The notes beneath the pieces are model-generated. The model had not been told where the DNA came from, searched no databases, and saw nothing but the letters and a program-made list of their open reading frames with translations. The position numbers and the translations under genes were made by a program. Below, one piece after another: positions 23,790 through 37,139 of a stretch of DNA of 64,000 bases; position 1 is the stretch's first letter, and every line of letters begins with the position of its first letter. The DNA comes from Chanos chanos (lineage: Eukaryota > Chordata > Actinopteri > Gonorynchiformes > Chanidae), in the NCBI RefSeq assembly GCF_902362185.1, contig NC_044504.1, positions 25,365,841 to 25,429,840 on the forward strand, written 5' to 3'.

Positions 23790-25219
23790 GTGTGATCTCT
23801 CAGCTGTACCTTAGGCATTAGAAGATCCTGGAGACAGTATGACTGCACAGAGGTCATCTTTGTGATTGCTTTGTGCCCAGATCTCAGTGTGACACCTTGA
23901 ATCTTTAGTCAAGGACAAGACCAAAAGTGACCTCTTCAGCAACTTAGATTACCAATGCTTTGCATGAATACATTTTCATTTGTTTATAAGCAGACTACTT
24001 GCATCCAGAGTGTTGTACAAAAGGTGAATACAGTTAATCAGGAGGACAAAAGGTGTGTGTGTGTGGAGGGGGGGGGGGGTGTATGTGTGTGTTTTGTGCT
24101 CATATGAAGTACTTTTGAGTTGAATTGATTTCACTCTTTCTTTAAAAACTGAAGGATAATATCACAGAACTTAACTGATATGGAGCGATTCTGTCTCCCT
24201 CTCTCTCCTGTCTTTTAGTCTCTCTCTGTCCTTTTGATGTATATTGTGTGTTCATGAAAAAAGAGAGGAGTTAATCAGGAAAGAAATGTAACATATCCAT
24301 GTGTTTTGAAAAACAAGCGTGTTGACTGTCACTCTCTAAACTACAGAAACTAATGTTATGGCGTGCTATTACGATTAATTATATTGAGATGATGCTGCAG
24401 AGATCAGATAACAGTATTTTCAGCTCTTTTTCTTGCTGTTTTATCATCATCATGTAAGTAGGCTATCGGGCTGCTTTGGGATTAAGTTGAAGTGATCCAA
24501 GTTGCATTGCTTGCATGGCCGTTAACGGTGAACAGCGGTCGGTATGAATCGAAAAGGGGCGGGCGTGACTAAGAGACCGCCGTTTCTCGATTCTCCCAAT
24601 CAACCGGCGCATTGCCGGTGGGGTGAGACCATCAGTTGCTACGCCGCTGAAGCTGGCTTTGGATCACACTACTTTAGTCACAAATCACACCCGCTAACAG
24701 TTTATGAATCTGTGGACGTGGGGTAGCTACAGTTAACTAAATACAGTTAAAATCACAGACTTCACACGCTTGACTGAAGGCTAGACTAGACATTTGCCTG
24801 CAGAAACAATATTTCACAAACGCATTTTGAATAAGGGTGCTATTACACTGGTCTGTTATTAATGTTCATTAATGCAAGTCCTGCTAAGAACAAACCTACA
24901 AAATTAAGGTTTATCGAAAGCATGGCTTGTGCATCGTGGAATTAGCTAGATGGTTTTGTCACTTTCGAATAAGCGGCTCTAGTGGCTGATTTTAGCACTC
25001 GTATCATCAACGGAACCCGCATAGGTACCGTGTGCTTTTTGCTTGGGCATATTCAAGGAAATCTCACTTCGACATTTCACACATAACTGACCAGTCATTC
25101 CCTCATTTCTACCGATTAGGTCCCCAAAACACACCATATGTAAGCATTACGATTTGCCTTAGTATGCTTTTAATAAGATCAAGCAATTCACATTTCCTAA
25201 AATATTTCTTTCCATAAAG

Positions 25220-25404
25220 ACTACGGATCCCAGTTCGGCGGTGCAAGTGTTAATGGTCTGGGTTTTCATTGCAGTAAGTTTGTGCTGGGAGAATTGAGAC
25301 TGTGTGTTGCTGGCTGCACTGAGGGTGCATTTCTGTGAGCCAATCAGAGGGAGGGGGAGGCTCCCGCGAATTTGAATGAAGAGTGGAGCTTTCGGCGCCA
25401 TTTT
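25220..25404 (+). promoter_or_regulatory. Core promoter with ZNF143-like, CCAAT and YY1-like sites
   Basis: ACTACGGATCCCA (25220-25232) fits the conserved promoter motif ACTAYRNNNCCCR, bound by ZNF143 and enriched in bidirectional promoters. GCCAATCAG (25339-25347) is a CCAAT box. GGCGCCATTTTC (about 25394-25405) matches a YY1/initiator-type site in reverse. There is no TATA box. Downstream sequence is CpG-richer and leads into the exon below. The position between rnaseh2b and the mir-15a/16 cluster matches the human DLEU1/DLEU2 bidirectional promoter. That identity is inference from synteny. Confidence 0.5.
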
Positions 25405-26106
25405 CGAGTGAGCAGCGACGGCAGCAACAGCAGAAGAGCAGTACCTCCGTATCGGCAGGGAAAACCCTGGCGGAATGGAAGGGATGACAATTCTTTTTTA
25501 GTTTGTCTTTGAAAACCTTATTTTGAACAAGTGTCGGGATTATACTTGACGTTTATCTTTTGACAGCGAAGTAGAAAGAAACAAATTGAGACCGGTCTGA
25601 AATGACGACCGATTTGTTAGGAGGACACATATTCAGTTGCTAACTCCGTTAGCATCGCTAGCCACACAAGAAGGGGTTTTCTTGGACTCGTTTCGTAGCT
25701 TATTTTTCGAAAATTTTTAACAAATTAGAGGACCTCTCGAAAAATCCTCAAAAATCGTCAAAAATTACTACATCTTCTAACGTCTGAGATGGATGATTTT
25801 GCTCCTCTGATTTTGCTTTGTTTTGACCTTTTTATTGCACAATTTGAGCGGGATTGTTCATTTGAATGGGGGTCAGTTTTCCAGCACTTAAGTGATGCCA
25901 GGATACCTTTGCTATTGCACAAGGACGATTTCCCCAGAAGCTCTTCGCTTTGAGTCGTTTAATATACTATTTTCTCTTATTGAGCAACATCAACAGTGTC
26001 ATGAGAAAATTAAACCAGAAAGGCACTTTGTTTGATTAACTGTTTCGGTAGTATTAACGCCACCAAAAGGAAAAAAAGTTTTGTCTCTGGCAATATGTTA
26101 TCGAAG
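25405..26106 (+). ncRNA. Candidate first exon of a DLEU2-like miRNA host transcript
   Basis: The exon would start near the YY1-like site and end at a consensus donor, ATCGAAG|GTAAGTG, at 26106/26107. It is about 700 nt and has no substantial open frame; only MLSK precedes the donor in one frame. It is on the same strand as, and about 11 kb upstream of, the mir-15a/mir-16 hairpins, as expected for the first exon of their host lncRNA. Exon bounds on the 5' side are a guess. Confidence 0.4.
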
Positions 26107-29100
26107 GTAAGTGTGTGGCTCACTCAACCTTGGGGAAACTGATTTACATTTGCCTGTATATAAGTTAAGATCAGAAGCTTTAACATACTGGCCTTGTGTA
26201 TTTCTGGCAATAAGAATGACTAGTGGTGCACGCAGTGCATTGTTTTCCTCAGTGAATTAATTGCTTCGTGATACTTCTGACAAAATGACAGGAAAATACA
26301 TTGACTGTATCTCAGTATGTTTGAACGGAGTAGCAAATTTTGGTGTGTACTGCTGAATCTAAGTAAATTGGAAGTTCAAAAACGAGGATTTGATACTGTA
26401 ATTGCATATCGTTCTAAACGCTGTAGTGTCCCCCTGCACGGTCGATCTACTGTAACGGAGGATTATAACAGCAGATTTGTGAACTCGGACATCTCACATT
26501 TTGGTGAGCGTTTGCATGGGCAGGTACAGAATTACGGACCGAAGAAGGAAGCTAGGCTACACACACGAATAAGCTAAGCTATGGAAACGATTCACAGTCG
26601 TACCTTTTTAATACCAGCGCTAAAAAACACATCGATGTGCATATTTATCAAAGACAGCGTTCACCAACTGTGTATTAGCAAACGGATTAGAGAGAGCCTA
26701 TACAAAAAAAAACACTGGGCACAAAGTTGAAGGCGACTGGGTAACTGCAGTGACAAATCACTTTGCAACATTGATTCGTCTTCGCAAAATTCCGCTTAAT
26801 AGTTGTAGTCGTGGACACCGTTTGATTAACATTGAAAGCTGTCATTTGTTTCAAGTAATAATTTTAAATCTTTAACTTGAAATGCTGCCCCAAGTTCCTT
26901 GTCACCATTTTTTACGATTAGAGCAGTAGTAATCGATTATTTAAACAAAGACTAAACTTGTGTGTTCTGACATGGTCGCGCAAGCTGAATTTTAGTACTA
27001 TATTTTTGTTTTATGTATTTTAGGCGGTGTAAAGAATCGCTAAGAGAAAGAGGTCTTTAAGTTATTAAATGGGGCCCCTTTGACCTCGTAATTGTGTTAA
27101 CTGATGTTCGGGTCAATTCGGTGGCATGTGATGTCATACAGGGGTTAACCGGGAAGGGATCGGGGTCGGTCAGGCTCAACCTCGCGCCGCCCCGGCAACC
27201 CCGGCCTCCGAAAGACCCCGGTCCCTGCAGCTTTTTAGGAATTGCAGTACCTTTTTATTACTTTGTTTTCTCCACTTACACGGCTAAGTTGTGTGATTAA
27301 CAGCATTTCGCACTTGTTTTACGTTCCTAATCAGAAGGTAATGTTAATTACCAGAGAAGAATTTAAACAAGTTGCACCGCGAGAGGACGTTTCTTGATTT
27401 GTTCTCTGACACTGACTGTCCAGCATTACGCTCTAAAGACGTGGGGTTTGGGATCAGTTCTGCCGTCAGGGAGAGGATACCCACACATTAGTCTCATTAG
27501 GACGTTATACATGAGCGTCCAAATAAATATGTATTATTGTGTATGTTCAGCAAGATGCGCAGAAACCCTGGGCAAATAATTATATAAAAATGCTGTGTAT
27601 ATATGTGCTGTTGTGAATAGATTTAATGAAAGGTAATTGAGTAAAACATAATGTCTTATCTGTTATATTTTCACTCTCATAACCATATATTTTATGACCA
27701 TTGCAAGTGATGTACAGTGGGATATGAGTGTAAGGAGAGGGAGAAGTTTATTTTAAACAGAACTGTGTCTCCGAGGCTTACGGCTCTCATCCTTTGGCAG
27801 TTTAGATGAATGGGGTATCAGTTGAACCCTTTTTGAGTTGGATGAGACTTTTTGTGGAAATGTCATTATTTGTGAATTTTTCAATAGGAGTTAATGCATT
27901 TGTAGTTGGATGTTCTGTTGCCCATGAGTAGGAGTTGATTTGAGAAAATTTGGCAGAGAAGTTTTTGATTATGAGGTGTGTGTGTATGAGAGAGTGAGGG
28001 ACAGAGAATTTGTATTGGTTGCTCTGTGTTTTATTTTCTTAAATGAGTTGGTGTTAAATGTGGCTTTGGGATGAATTCCCCACGAGAGAACCGCAGTCTT
28101 GAATATTTATTTGTCACACAACATCAGTCCTTTCAGCTACAGCCATTCTTGAATCTACCCAAATGTCACATCTGCTTCTGCTATAATGTCTTTCTCTAAC
28201 TTGTTAGCTCTGAATGGTTCCTGAACATCTCTATTACCACATATCAAATGCCGGTCAACATTATTAGTATGTTGTATGCATGTTTTTGTAAAGTTGGCAC
28301 AACGTTACCGTCATATTTTATGAAGGGTGAATGGCCCCAGGCCATTTTGTTATACACAAATGCATTGGCACCTCTTCAGTTATGTCCAAACAACATATTG
28401 CATTTTTGAGTAATCTTTCTTCCCATAGACTTTTAGGAATTTTTGGTGCTGTGTCAGGTTTAGTTGGTTTTTAGCTGAACTTGTGGAAGGCCCTGAGGAA
28501 TGATACTTAGACTGACAGAAACCCAGCTCCAGAATGGTGTGTGTGTGTGTGTGTGTAAAGACAAGGCTTCGGTGTGTGTGATCCCTTATCTGTAATGCAT
28601 AGTACAGCCTCTAGCTTCTGTTTCTCGTATTTGATGACGCTGTGTTAGTCATACTTTATTACTACAGGTGTATTTGAACAATCTTGTATGCTTACTTTTG
28701 TTTTTCAAAACTGTATTAAATCATGCTATTTATTGGTTTCTAAAATGAATAAAATTTGATTACACTTTAAGGCAAACAAGTTTTTCTGTCAAATATGAGG
28801 GTAGTTATAAAACAATTGAAGTAAATCAAAGTTGAGTTCAGATGTTCTTTGGAATAGAAGATTTAATTTTTTTTTTTTTTTAAGTCGAAGCTCAACTGTA
28901 GCTCAACGGTAATGTCCCTTATATAGTGATGGGCTGTTTTGTGTGTGTGTGTTTAACGTTTAATCAACATTTAATGTAAATTCTTAGTTTTATCAGAATA
29001 TTATAAGGTATGTTGAGAAATATAAAATTAGAGGGTAATTCCAGATTTGTGTGTGTGTGTGTGTGTTTGCAAAGCAGGAAATGAACTCTTGCATGTTGTC

Positions 29101-32100
29101 TTCTCTGGTGACACAGCAAAAGAGAGAGACAGATGGGAGGAAAAATCCCTGTTTGATTTTTCAATAAGCATGTGTTGCTTATATTTGCAGCTTTGATTCG
29201 GTCAAACATTTTTCTTATCACCACTGCACCACTGATTCACACTACAGAAGTCATATGAACTCTTTAGTGTTGGCTGAATTTGTGAAATGTGTGATTTTTA
29301 AGCGGTTACTGTCCCAAGTAATTCTAGAGAATAATGTGATGGAGTAGGAATGATTTTTTTTTTTTTTTTTTTTTTTATACATCTGTGTGTCGTGAAGAGC
29401 TGATTTGTAGTGTACTGCTGACCGTAGTGTTTTGCCACTTATTTTACACTCGGATTCCCCTGGTCTTCTGAGTTTTGATCAGCGGTAGAATGTGATTGCT
29501 TAAACTTTAAATGTGGCTGATATATGTGTAGTTTGTTGGTACTGAAAAAGCATTGAGTGATTGAAGGCGGTGAAGTCAGATTTAACTTGATGAAGGCCTT
29601 GTGTATTTAGAACACCTGAGAGAGCCCATAAATCTATGTCCATCATACACACAAATGCATGTGTGTGTTGGGCTAGACCTACCCCTGCAGCGTTGAATTG
29701 TTTTTTAAACCTTACACACATTAAGCCACATTAAGCTTAGATCTGTGTGCTTTACAGAACAGATGAGTGTGTGAGTGGGACAAGAGTTGTGTGGGTGTGT
29801 GCTGAAGTTGTAGTGTGTTGGTCCCAGTCAAGCAGATAGTAATTAACTTAACCCAATATGTGTGTTTTATACTATTAATAACCACATGAATTTAAGGGTA
29901 GAGTATTTTATTCAAGCCATTTTAGTATTTGTGTTTGAGAGAAATTGAGTGTTACTGTAACAGTTGTGTGTTTGTGTGGTACTTAGTCATGTGCTGCTCT
30001 CTGTTACTGTATATATAAAACGAGATGGCATGAAACACACTCCCTCTCCGTACATTACTGTCCACAAAGTAAGAGGTAGCATAGGCCTGGCTCATACTGA
30101 CTGATAGTAATACTCTTTTCCAAATTTAATTATGAAGCCAAATATTCAGTGGATTCTCAGTTTACACACATGCCGTATACATGCTGTTCTCATCAGATAT
30201 TAATTTAATGTTTGTTCTCTCTTTTGCCCACATATGTTGTGTCAGGTTGTCAAGCTAACTGTAGTTAAAAGTAAAATTCTACTTCAGCTGTATGATGTTT
30301 AACCCTTTATTGGCAACTTTTTCCTGTTCCATGGGATTTTCAGCAGGGTTTCAAGTGATTGCTACCCATAATTCATTTAGTTCACCATGTAGATAATTAT
30401 CCATCTGTTCATTCAATCATTTTCATTGTTAACCTTTCATCTAGTAGCCTACGCAGCACAGAGGTCCAGGGCAATGACTTAGTGTCAGTGTGTGCTGTGC
30501 AGTAGCTTAGTGTTGACAGGAGGAGAGGGAGATGATGATGACCCTGGGGTCATTTGGCTGTTAGTTGAGTGCTTAAGGTGGAAAGAGGTCAAACACAGGC
30601 TGACATACAGAAACATTGTCTTCCTGAAGGAGGCAAGAACATTCAAACTGTCTTACATAATACACTTGTGTTTTCCTCTTTACTCATACACAATCTCCTA
30701 ACCACCTCTATGTTGCAGGTAGTTTAAACTGACTAATACACACACACACACAGATATTCCTTTTAACTAGGTAGCACAGTGAAAATGACCCAAAAAGGTT
30801 CCAAATATTTTTGCATGTGTAATGTATTTGTAATATGTAGTGTGTCATTCACTTCACTCATTCATAGCTTTAAAAGTTCATAATTAATATGTCTGTGACT
30901 GAGGCAGGAAAAAAGGCAATTTTAGTCTGTTTTTTTAATACCATGGCACACATTTTGATAAGTGTGTAATTTAAGTTTAGCGTTGCAGTGCATGTCTGAA
31001 AGGGACTTTAGGCTTTTTCTGGGGGAGTGTATCTAATGACTGCTGTCTTATAGTATGGACTGGATCATGGCTATGGACAGATTTTTAGTTCGATGACTGT
31101 TGGCTTCTTCCTATCTCTCTTTATATTTTTGCCCATGACGAAGGACCATATGCAGTCTTCATTGTGTCATGCTATGTGGACATTGAAGAAAGCTTTGAGT
31201 TGGCTCCAGGGGGTAATTGAATTCCAGTTGGTGCTCCTTTGCTCCTTCTATGGCCTTCCACAGCTTCAATGAGAAGTTGAATTGCAAAGTTCACTCCAGA
31301 ACGAGTCTCTCCATTGAGATGCACGGCTCCGCACAAGGGTCCAAATAAACATTTATGACAGGGTGTCAAGTACTTGAAACCTGATTCACAATTCAACTGC
31401 AAATTCATTCCAGCAAATTAAATTGTTTATAAATTTGTATCGCCATGCGTGACTTTTTGTTCATACAAACAGCCTTTTATTCACAAGTTAATTGTACAGT
31501 TCAAGGCACATGTCTGTCTTCTGCACATCCAATGATGAATCTTGTAGCAGAACTGAGCTAGTCAAGGGTGGAGTCATGGGTAAACTTCTCTCCTTGAGCC
31601 TCAAAAGACAGGCTTTGGTTTGGGTTTAGGCTTTAACATACTTAATAGGATGTCCAGTTCCCTGTCCCTAGGCCAGTGTAGTGCTAAATTCCAGTTGATA
31701 TGTATTTACTGCTGACAAAATATTTTAAAAAGATTGCATAGCTGGAGTAGTGTAAGTGAAATCATATTACTAAAACAGTGTTTACACACCTCACAAGAAC
31801 ATTTTATAACCAAATGTCTCCAAGTGAATTTAAACCAAATTTTTACTTTAAGTGTGGATATTGCATAGTTACATAGATGAACGATTTGTCTTTGCGAGTT
31901 TGCAATGCTAATCCAATTTTTTTGTGTGTGTCTTTGTCCCTGATGACACACTTAGGATTGTATTACTCATAACCAGTTTTAAATGGCTAAATTGAGGACA
32001 TTCCAAGAGTTAAAACTGTAACAGTCAATAAAATACAAATTCATTTTGTCTCATCAGGTCTTTAAATTTTTTCCTAGTATTTTATTTTTTATGAAAGATT

Positions 32101-33911
32101 TACACATCTTGTTTTTTTTTGGGGGGGGGGGGGGGGTTGAAGAAGGATGCATTCAGTATATGCCATATTGAAGTTTTGGTGAGGGTTTGATTGTAGAGCC
32201 TTGGTAGCAGCTGTGTGCCACAACAAAAGCTTTACTACAGAATACTGATAATCAGACAGCATTTGCTGGCAAAGTGAGTGTTCATTTCAGGCCTTGCTTC
32301 AGAAATAGCTCAGTCTGCTTTGAAAGTTTATGAATCACAGTCATTCATTTAAAGACACTGTTTACTCTTTCAGTTATTTAAATCAGTTTATGCCAATAAA
32401 GGTTCAATTTATGTAGCAAACATTTGAGTTCATTTCAGTGTTATTCTTTGGCCACAAATGGAATTGGGTTGCAGAGGAGTATGGACACATTTGTACTTTT
32501 AGGAATATTGGTAGGACATTTGACTTGGAAAATATATGTATGAATCTTTGATTAGTTGGACATCTTGGCTATTTTCATGAAACAATATGTAGAGTAATGT
32601 ATATAAGATTTATCCATCTGTGAATTTTATACTGTGATTTCCTATAAAGGGATTGAATTTTGTAGCTCATGTGGCATGTGAGGTGTCTCTCTTTGTCCAT
32701 TCTATCTGGCAGTAAGAACTCCACCAGCACAATGAATAGAATGAAAGATTTTGAGAGATAAATAGTCATTATCACTGGAATGATGCAAATTCAGCTATTG
32801 CTTCATCATACATTCTTCAGCATACTTACCTTTGAGTTGTGAAATTACTGTCTACCGCAAGTAAACTAAAAAAAATCACACGTGTGCTTTAATCCTTCTA
32901 ACACTCATCCAGAAGTGATAGGTTTTGAAAGATGCTTTGATACATTAGGGCAGTTGGTGTGTGGGATACTTCCAAAGTGGTATCCTGATATCCTTTAAAA
33001 ATGTTAGTCTGCAGGATTTCACCTGTACTTTTTTATTAAAAGTGTCATGTTCCCTTGAGGCCAAGCAAAGTGACAACTATGTGTCATTAGAGAGCATTGT
33101 CAGGAGAGAATATGGTCATGTGGTAGCACTGACTACATGCTGTGCTTAACATGGAGGGAGAGTGCAGTGGAGTGTGTGGGGCAGACAAGCATTTTTGAAG
33201 ACATGGCGACTGAAAATGCAGATGCAGGCTTTGCCTAACTTGTTGCCAAATGGAGAGTTAATTCTGCAGTTACCTACACCAGTCTGTTTTGGAGAAGATG
33301 TTTTAACCTGTATGTGCTGAGGGAGACAACACTTCTTGTTTTACTGGGCATTTTATGAAGGAATCATTCTGACCTTCACATGGAGTATGAAATAAAACAG
33401 TTTTGAATAGCCCATTAATAGATTCATCCTTTTAAATTATCGTCTTTGGTCTTGTGTAAACTAGCTCATTTTAATTTGAAAAGACTTAAAGATTTCACGC
33501 ATGTCCTATTATATTAGACTCTTAACACTTTCAGATCATTTTCCTTTTTACTGTGCTATCATTTTAGCACTGGTTATTGCAACTCTGTAAAGCAAGTATA
33601 GAGGTCAAAATTTTGGTGTCCTGGCAACACTAATTAGGATTGTGGTCTAGTCACGCGGGCTTGATATCTGATTTTGTGTTTGTGAAAATAATATCGTTTT
33701 AACGCACGTTAACAATTATCATTAACCAGGTCAAAACCAGTGTTTGTGTACTTTGTTGGAAGACTTGTGACTCCCACCTTTTGACAAGAGAGCACACACT
33801 CAAACACTGTATATAGCCCCCAGATCATAACAACAGAAGAATAATGTGTGTGATAACGGCCATGTAAGCTCTTCTCTCGTATGCAAAGCAAGGTCGGCAT
33901 AAGTAAGATTC

Positions 33912-33975
33912 TTGGTGCAGTGAGATGGGTAGACCAGCTGCTTTCAGCAGCACAGCAGTTCCGAGTTTGATACAG
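33912..33975 (+). mobile_element. Possible degenerate tRNA-SINE head
   Basis: TTGGTGCAGTGAGATGGGTAG, then about 20 bp later AGCACAGCAGTTCCGAGTTTGA, resembles the GGTGCAGTGGGTAG...GTTCGA head of common fish SINEs. It is strongly diverged and no tail was found. Confidence 0.3.
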
Positions 33976-34138
33976 GAGTCACTCTGAGATCATCCTCCAC
34001 TTAGACTATTTAGTTTTTTTTTTTTAATGCACATCAGCGTGGAAAAAAATCTTTTAGTGTAAATAATATTGTAGATTAGCCAAATAAATACAAAACCTCT
34101 TGTGACCTCCACTTTGAGAACGAGTGTAATCAGGTAGC

Positions 34139-34140
<2 letters not shown>

Positions 34141-34190
<50 letters not shown>
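34141..34190. repeat. (TG)n microsatellite
   Basis: About 24 perfect TG units, the longest pure GT tract in the window. Confidence 0.97.
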
Positions 34191-34889
34191 CGCGTAAATA
34201 GGTGGCATTGTTTTTATAGTCCAGACCTTAGTATATATATTTTTTTTTCTTCTGTTGAGCGTGACTACATGGTGGGGTGTTAAACATGTACTACTGGAGA
34301 AGGAGTATTTACTGAAGCAAGTCCACCCAGTATCTGGGAACATGCATGGCTCCCCTAATTCTCTGATTAGATTAATGTTTATTGTCTGCATATTATCTGG
34401 AGATATACTTTGATTGGCAGAGCTATGTGCAATAAATATGTCTACAGATTAAATGTCCAAATCTGATGGAAGTTGCTAAATGTGTAAAATTTATTTTGTA
34501 GTGTACGGTTACAGACATTTTTATGTCATATCTACATTCATTTGATGGGTTTAGTCACACTTCTGGATTTCAGAGAATGCTGAGGAGTTTCTTAACTTTG
34601 TTCATGTGTGTGATGTCTTAAAGCACTTGTATTTAATATGGTTGTAAATAAATTATTGAGTGAATAATAGAAGTAAGAGTTCATTAACAGTGAATGTTTC
34701 CTTTGTTCAGTGCTATGTAGTTGGTTTGCTCTTTAAGATCCTTTTGAGGAGAGTTTGGAGTTGTGCTACCATGGTACTGCTGTGAGTGTCTCAAGCTTAG
34801 GCTGAGAGAAAGCTGGTCTGTTCTGGGGAAAATGGTAACAGCTCCTAAACAGTCAGGAATATTTGAACATTTTGACAGTATACTGAAAT

Positions 34890-34891
<2 letters not shown>

Positions 34892-34931
<40 letters not shown>
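34892..34931. repeat. (TAA)n microsatellite
   Basis: Perfect trinucleotide AAT/TAA run. Confidence 0.95.
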
Positions 34932-36717
34932 TACCACCATCATATTTGTATTATTTTGCAAAACTGCAGAGCTTATCCTGATATTTTGGGCATTTGACCT
35001 TCATGCTGACATCCATGTTAATCATTAGAAAATAAGACATGGTTGATTTTACAGTATGAAATTGTCACTCTGACAGTCTACACTGCCTTTTGCTTTTCTG
35101 TGTGTGTGGGTTTTTTTGTTTTTTTTTGTCTGGGCAGTAGGTTGACCAGGGAACTTTGTATATCACAGCTTTGCCAGACGTTCTGGCTGAAAGAAGATGA
35201 GCATGCCGCCTGGGCCAACAGTATCAGAAAAATCAGGAAAACTTCAGAGTAGATTGAAACTTGACTGAAGATTGGAATGCATCAAAAGCAATGACTCAAT
35301 TAGAATTTACTCTCTAGTCAAAGTATAGCCATATCCTAAACTACTCCAAAGAAAGCCCTTGATGTATGTTTGCTAACAATAGGATATTGGATGTTAGTCT
35401 TTTAATTGTCTTCCAACTTGATGGTAAATTATAACTACCACTGAAGATTATTCTCTAAAGCCATTTATAAAGAAATTGTACTTGGTGGCAGATAACTTAA
35501 TGTTAATAATTCAATCATAATTGGTCACATTTTATGCAAATTGGATGGTTTAGACTCGTCTCACGGTTAGACAGAGTGATAAAAGAAGCTAAACTTAACA
35601 TTAGGTTTTTACTTGGGATGGAAAAAATATGAACTTGAAACACTGTATTTGGTGGTAATAGAATACGACCTTAGAGGTCATGGCTGTGATGTCATTGCAA
35701 TGACATGCATTGCAACATGAACTGAGTGGACCATTACACTTCTAATTTTCACACTGACTTGCAAACACTTGGCTTTACAGTGTGTGGTTTTTTTTTTGTT
35801 GTTTTTTTTTGTACCTGTTCTATGCTTCTGTCTATTACTGACCCTAATCAGTGACTTTTCACATGTAGAGTGGTAACAAATGGCATATTGGGTTTTAGAT
35901 GGAACAGGGTGGGGTCACTCAAAAGTGGTGAATCTGTATGAGATCGGTAGATTCCGTAAGCAGTGATAGATGAGAAGTGGTGACTTCCTAAGGGATCAGT
36001 AGGTTCTGGATGCATCACTTGAATTCCCATCACTGTAAACTGGGGTCCGTGGCTTTAGTCTTCATTGCTGGGCTGATCATTCTATTGAAATTAAGGAATA
36101 AATACATAAGTAAATAAATGCAACAGTGTACAATTTTAGCATTGCTTAAGCAATTTACATCTGAGCTGGTTAGTGACTTCGGTCTGTTTGTGTATTGATG
36201 ATAATTGTGTTGCATTGTAATTTTTAAGATTTATTCTCAGCTTACAAAAATTTGTTGAACATAAACAACTTCAGATGTCTATTTGGGATATAGAATTTAC
36301 ATAGAATAATGCTTGAATGAGTTGTAAATGAAACGACATGTCACGAATATGTCACACATGCATAAATAATAGCCAGGCTTACTTGTATTTACAATTTTGC
36401 TGTATTAACCCAGCTATACAGAATATTTATATATATGTGTTACAGTAAATATAATGCTAAATAGTGTTGCCATAGACGCAAGCAGCAAGTTTAATAAATA
36501 CCGGTTTTATTGTCATTGTATTATTGTTATTTTTGTATTTGTCATGAATTAGATGCTTCCCTCCTGTGTAAGGCAAGGCTGCATTTGCCAGTTGTACCAT
36601 TTAAATCTTGATTCTGTGCTTGATTTAATCTCTGCTGTGTGTGTGTTCTCTCACTCACAGCACCGTCTTCTGTCTGTGTGTTTCAGATGGAGTTCTGGAA
36701 TACCCCCAGCCCTGCAG

Positions 36718-36779
36718 AGAGAGAGAGAGAGAGTGTGTGAACGAGAGAGAGAGAGAGAGAGAGAGACACGGGGAGGGAG
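36718..36779. repeat. (GA)n microsatellite upstream of the miRNA cluster
   Basis: Two GA tracts separated by TGTGTGAAC, about 140 bp upstream of the mir-15a hairpin. Confidence 0.9.
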
Positions 36780-36905
36780 AGTCGCTCTATCTGTAGTTCT
36801 GTCGTGGTATGACTAGTGTTAGGGACACCCTCTCCAGGAGGTGTGTGTGTGTGTGTGTGCATGAGTGAATGAATGAGCAAGCGAACGATATAGAGGGACC
36901 CTCTC

Positions 36906-36988
36906 CAGGTGGTGGTGTAGCAGCACAGAATGGTTTGTGGTGATACAGAGATGCAGGCCGTTATGTGCTGCAGCATCAAAACCTATGG
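36906..36988 (+). ncRNA. mir15a: mir-15a precursor hairpin
   Basis: The 5p arm (36918-36939) begins TAGCAGCACAGAATGG and carries the miR-15/16 seed AGCAGCA. It matches the teleost miR-15a form, which has CAGAATGG where human has CATAATGG. The 3p arm (36954-36975) begins CAGGCCGTTATGTGC. The 5p GCAGCAC pairs with the 3p GTGCTGC, the loop is short (TGATACAGAGATG), and the flanks CCAGGT and ACCTATGG pair at the base. The miR-15 family represses BCL2 and cyclin-type targets in vertebrates. It is clustered 147 nt (start to start) before mir-16 on the same strand, opposite trim13, as in human DLEU2. Confidence 0.96.
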
Positions 36989-37050
36989 AAGCTCACTGTG
37001 TCTTTGTGCGTTTTCTGTATAACTCTGGGTATGCGTGTGTGTGTGTGTAA

Positions 37051-37139
37051 GTGTGGTCTTGCTTTAGCAGCACGTAAATATTGGAGTTACACCATGGCCT
37101 GTGCCTCCAGTATAGCCTGCTGCTCAAGCAAGCTGTCAC
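37051..37139 (+). ncRNA. mir16: mir-16 precursor hairpin
   Basis: The 5p arm (37065-37086) begins TAGCAGCACGTAAATATTGG, the canonical miR-16. It ends in GAG where human miR-16 ends in CG, as in the fish miR-16b form. The 3p arm (37107-37128) begins CCAGTATAGCCTGCTGC. The arms pair over CTTTAGCAGCA/TGCTGCTCAAG and AATATTGG/CCAGTATA. Flanks GTGTGGTCTTG and CAAGCTGTCAC extend the stem. It shares its seed with the neighbouring mir-15a, and the two are presumably processed from one primary transcript. Confidence 0.97.

Larger units (their letters stand above)
20313..25219. other. Spacer with scattered repeats
   Basis: No gene recognised. It contains a CpG-rich patch at 20990-21170 with a CCAAT box on the plus strand, a G run at about 24068-24079, and a CpG-rich patch at 24540-24640. 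None can be assigned to a transcript from sequence alone. Confidence 0.4.
26107..36905. other. Putative host-transcript intron, no protein gene seen
   Basis: AT-rich DNA with dispersed poly-T (for example 29347-29377), a G run at 32119-32137 and GT tracts. A plausible acceptor, GTGTGTTTCAG|ATGGAG, lies at 36686/36687 and could open an exon just upstream of mir-15a. No conserved coding exon was recognised. Confidence 0.4.

Noticed and set aside
27094-27300. 68-codon GC-rich frame with a Pro/Arg stretch
   Set aside because: Short, without splice context or known domain; composition alone explains the open frame.
14432-36905. A dleu7 coding gene
   Set aside because: No frame resembling DLEU7 was recognised, although the 20.1-kb promoter lies in the expected place.
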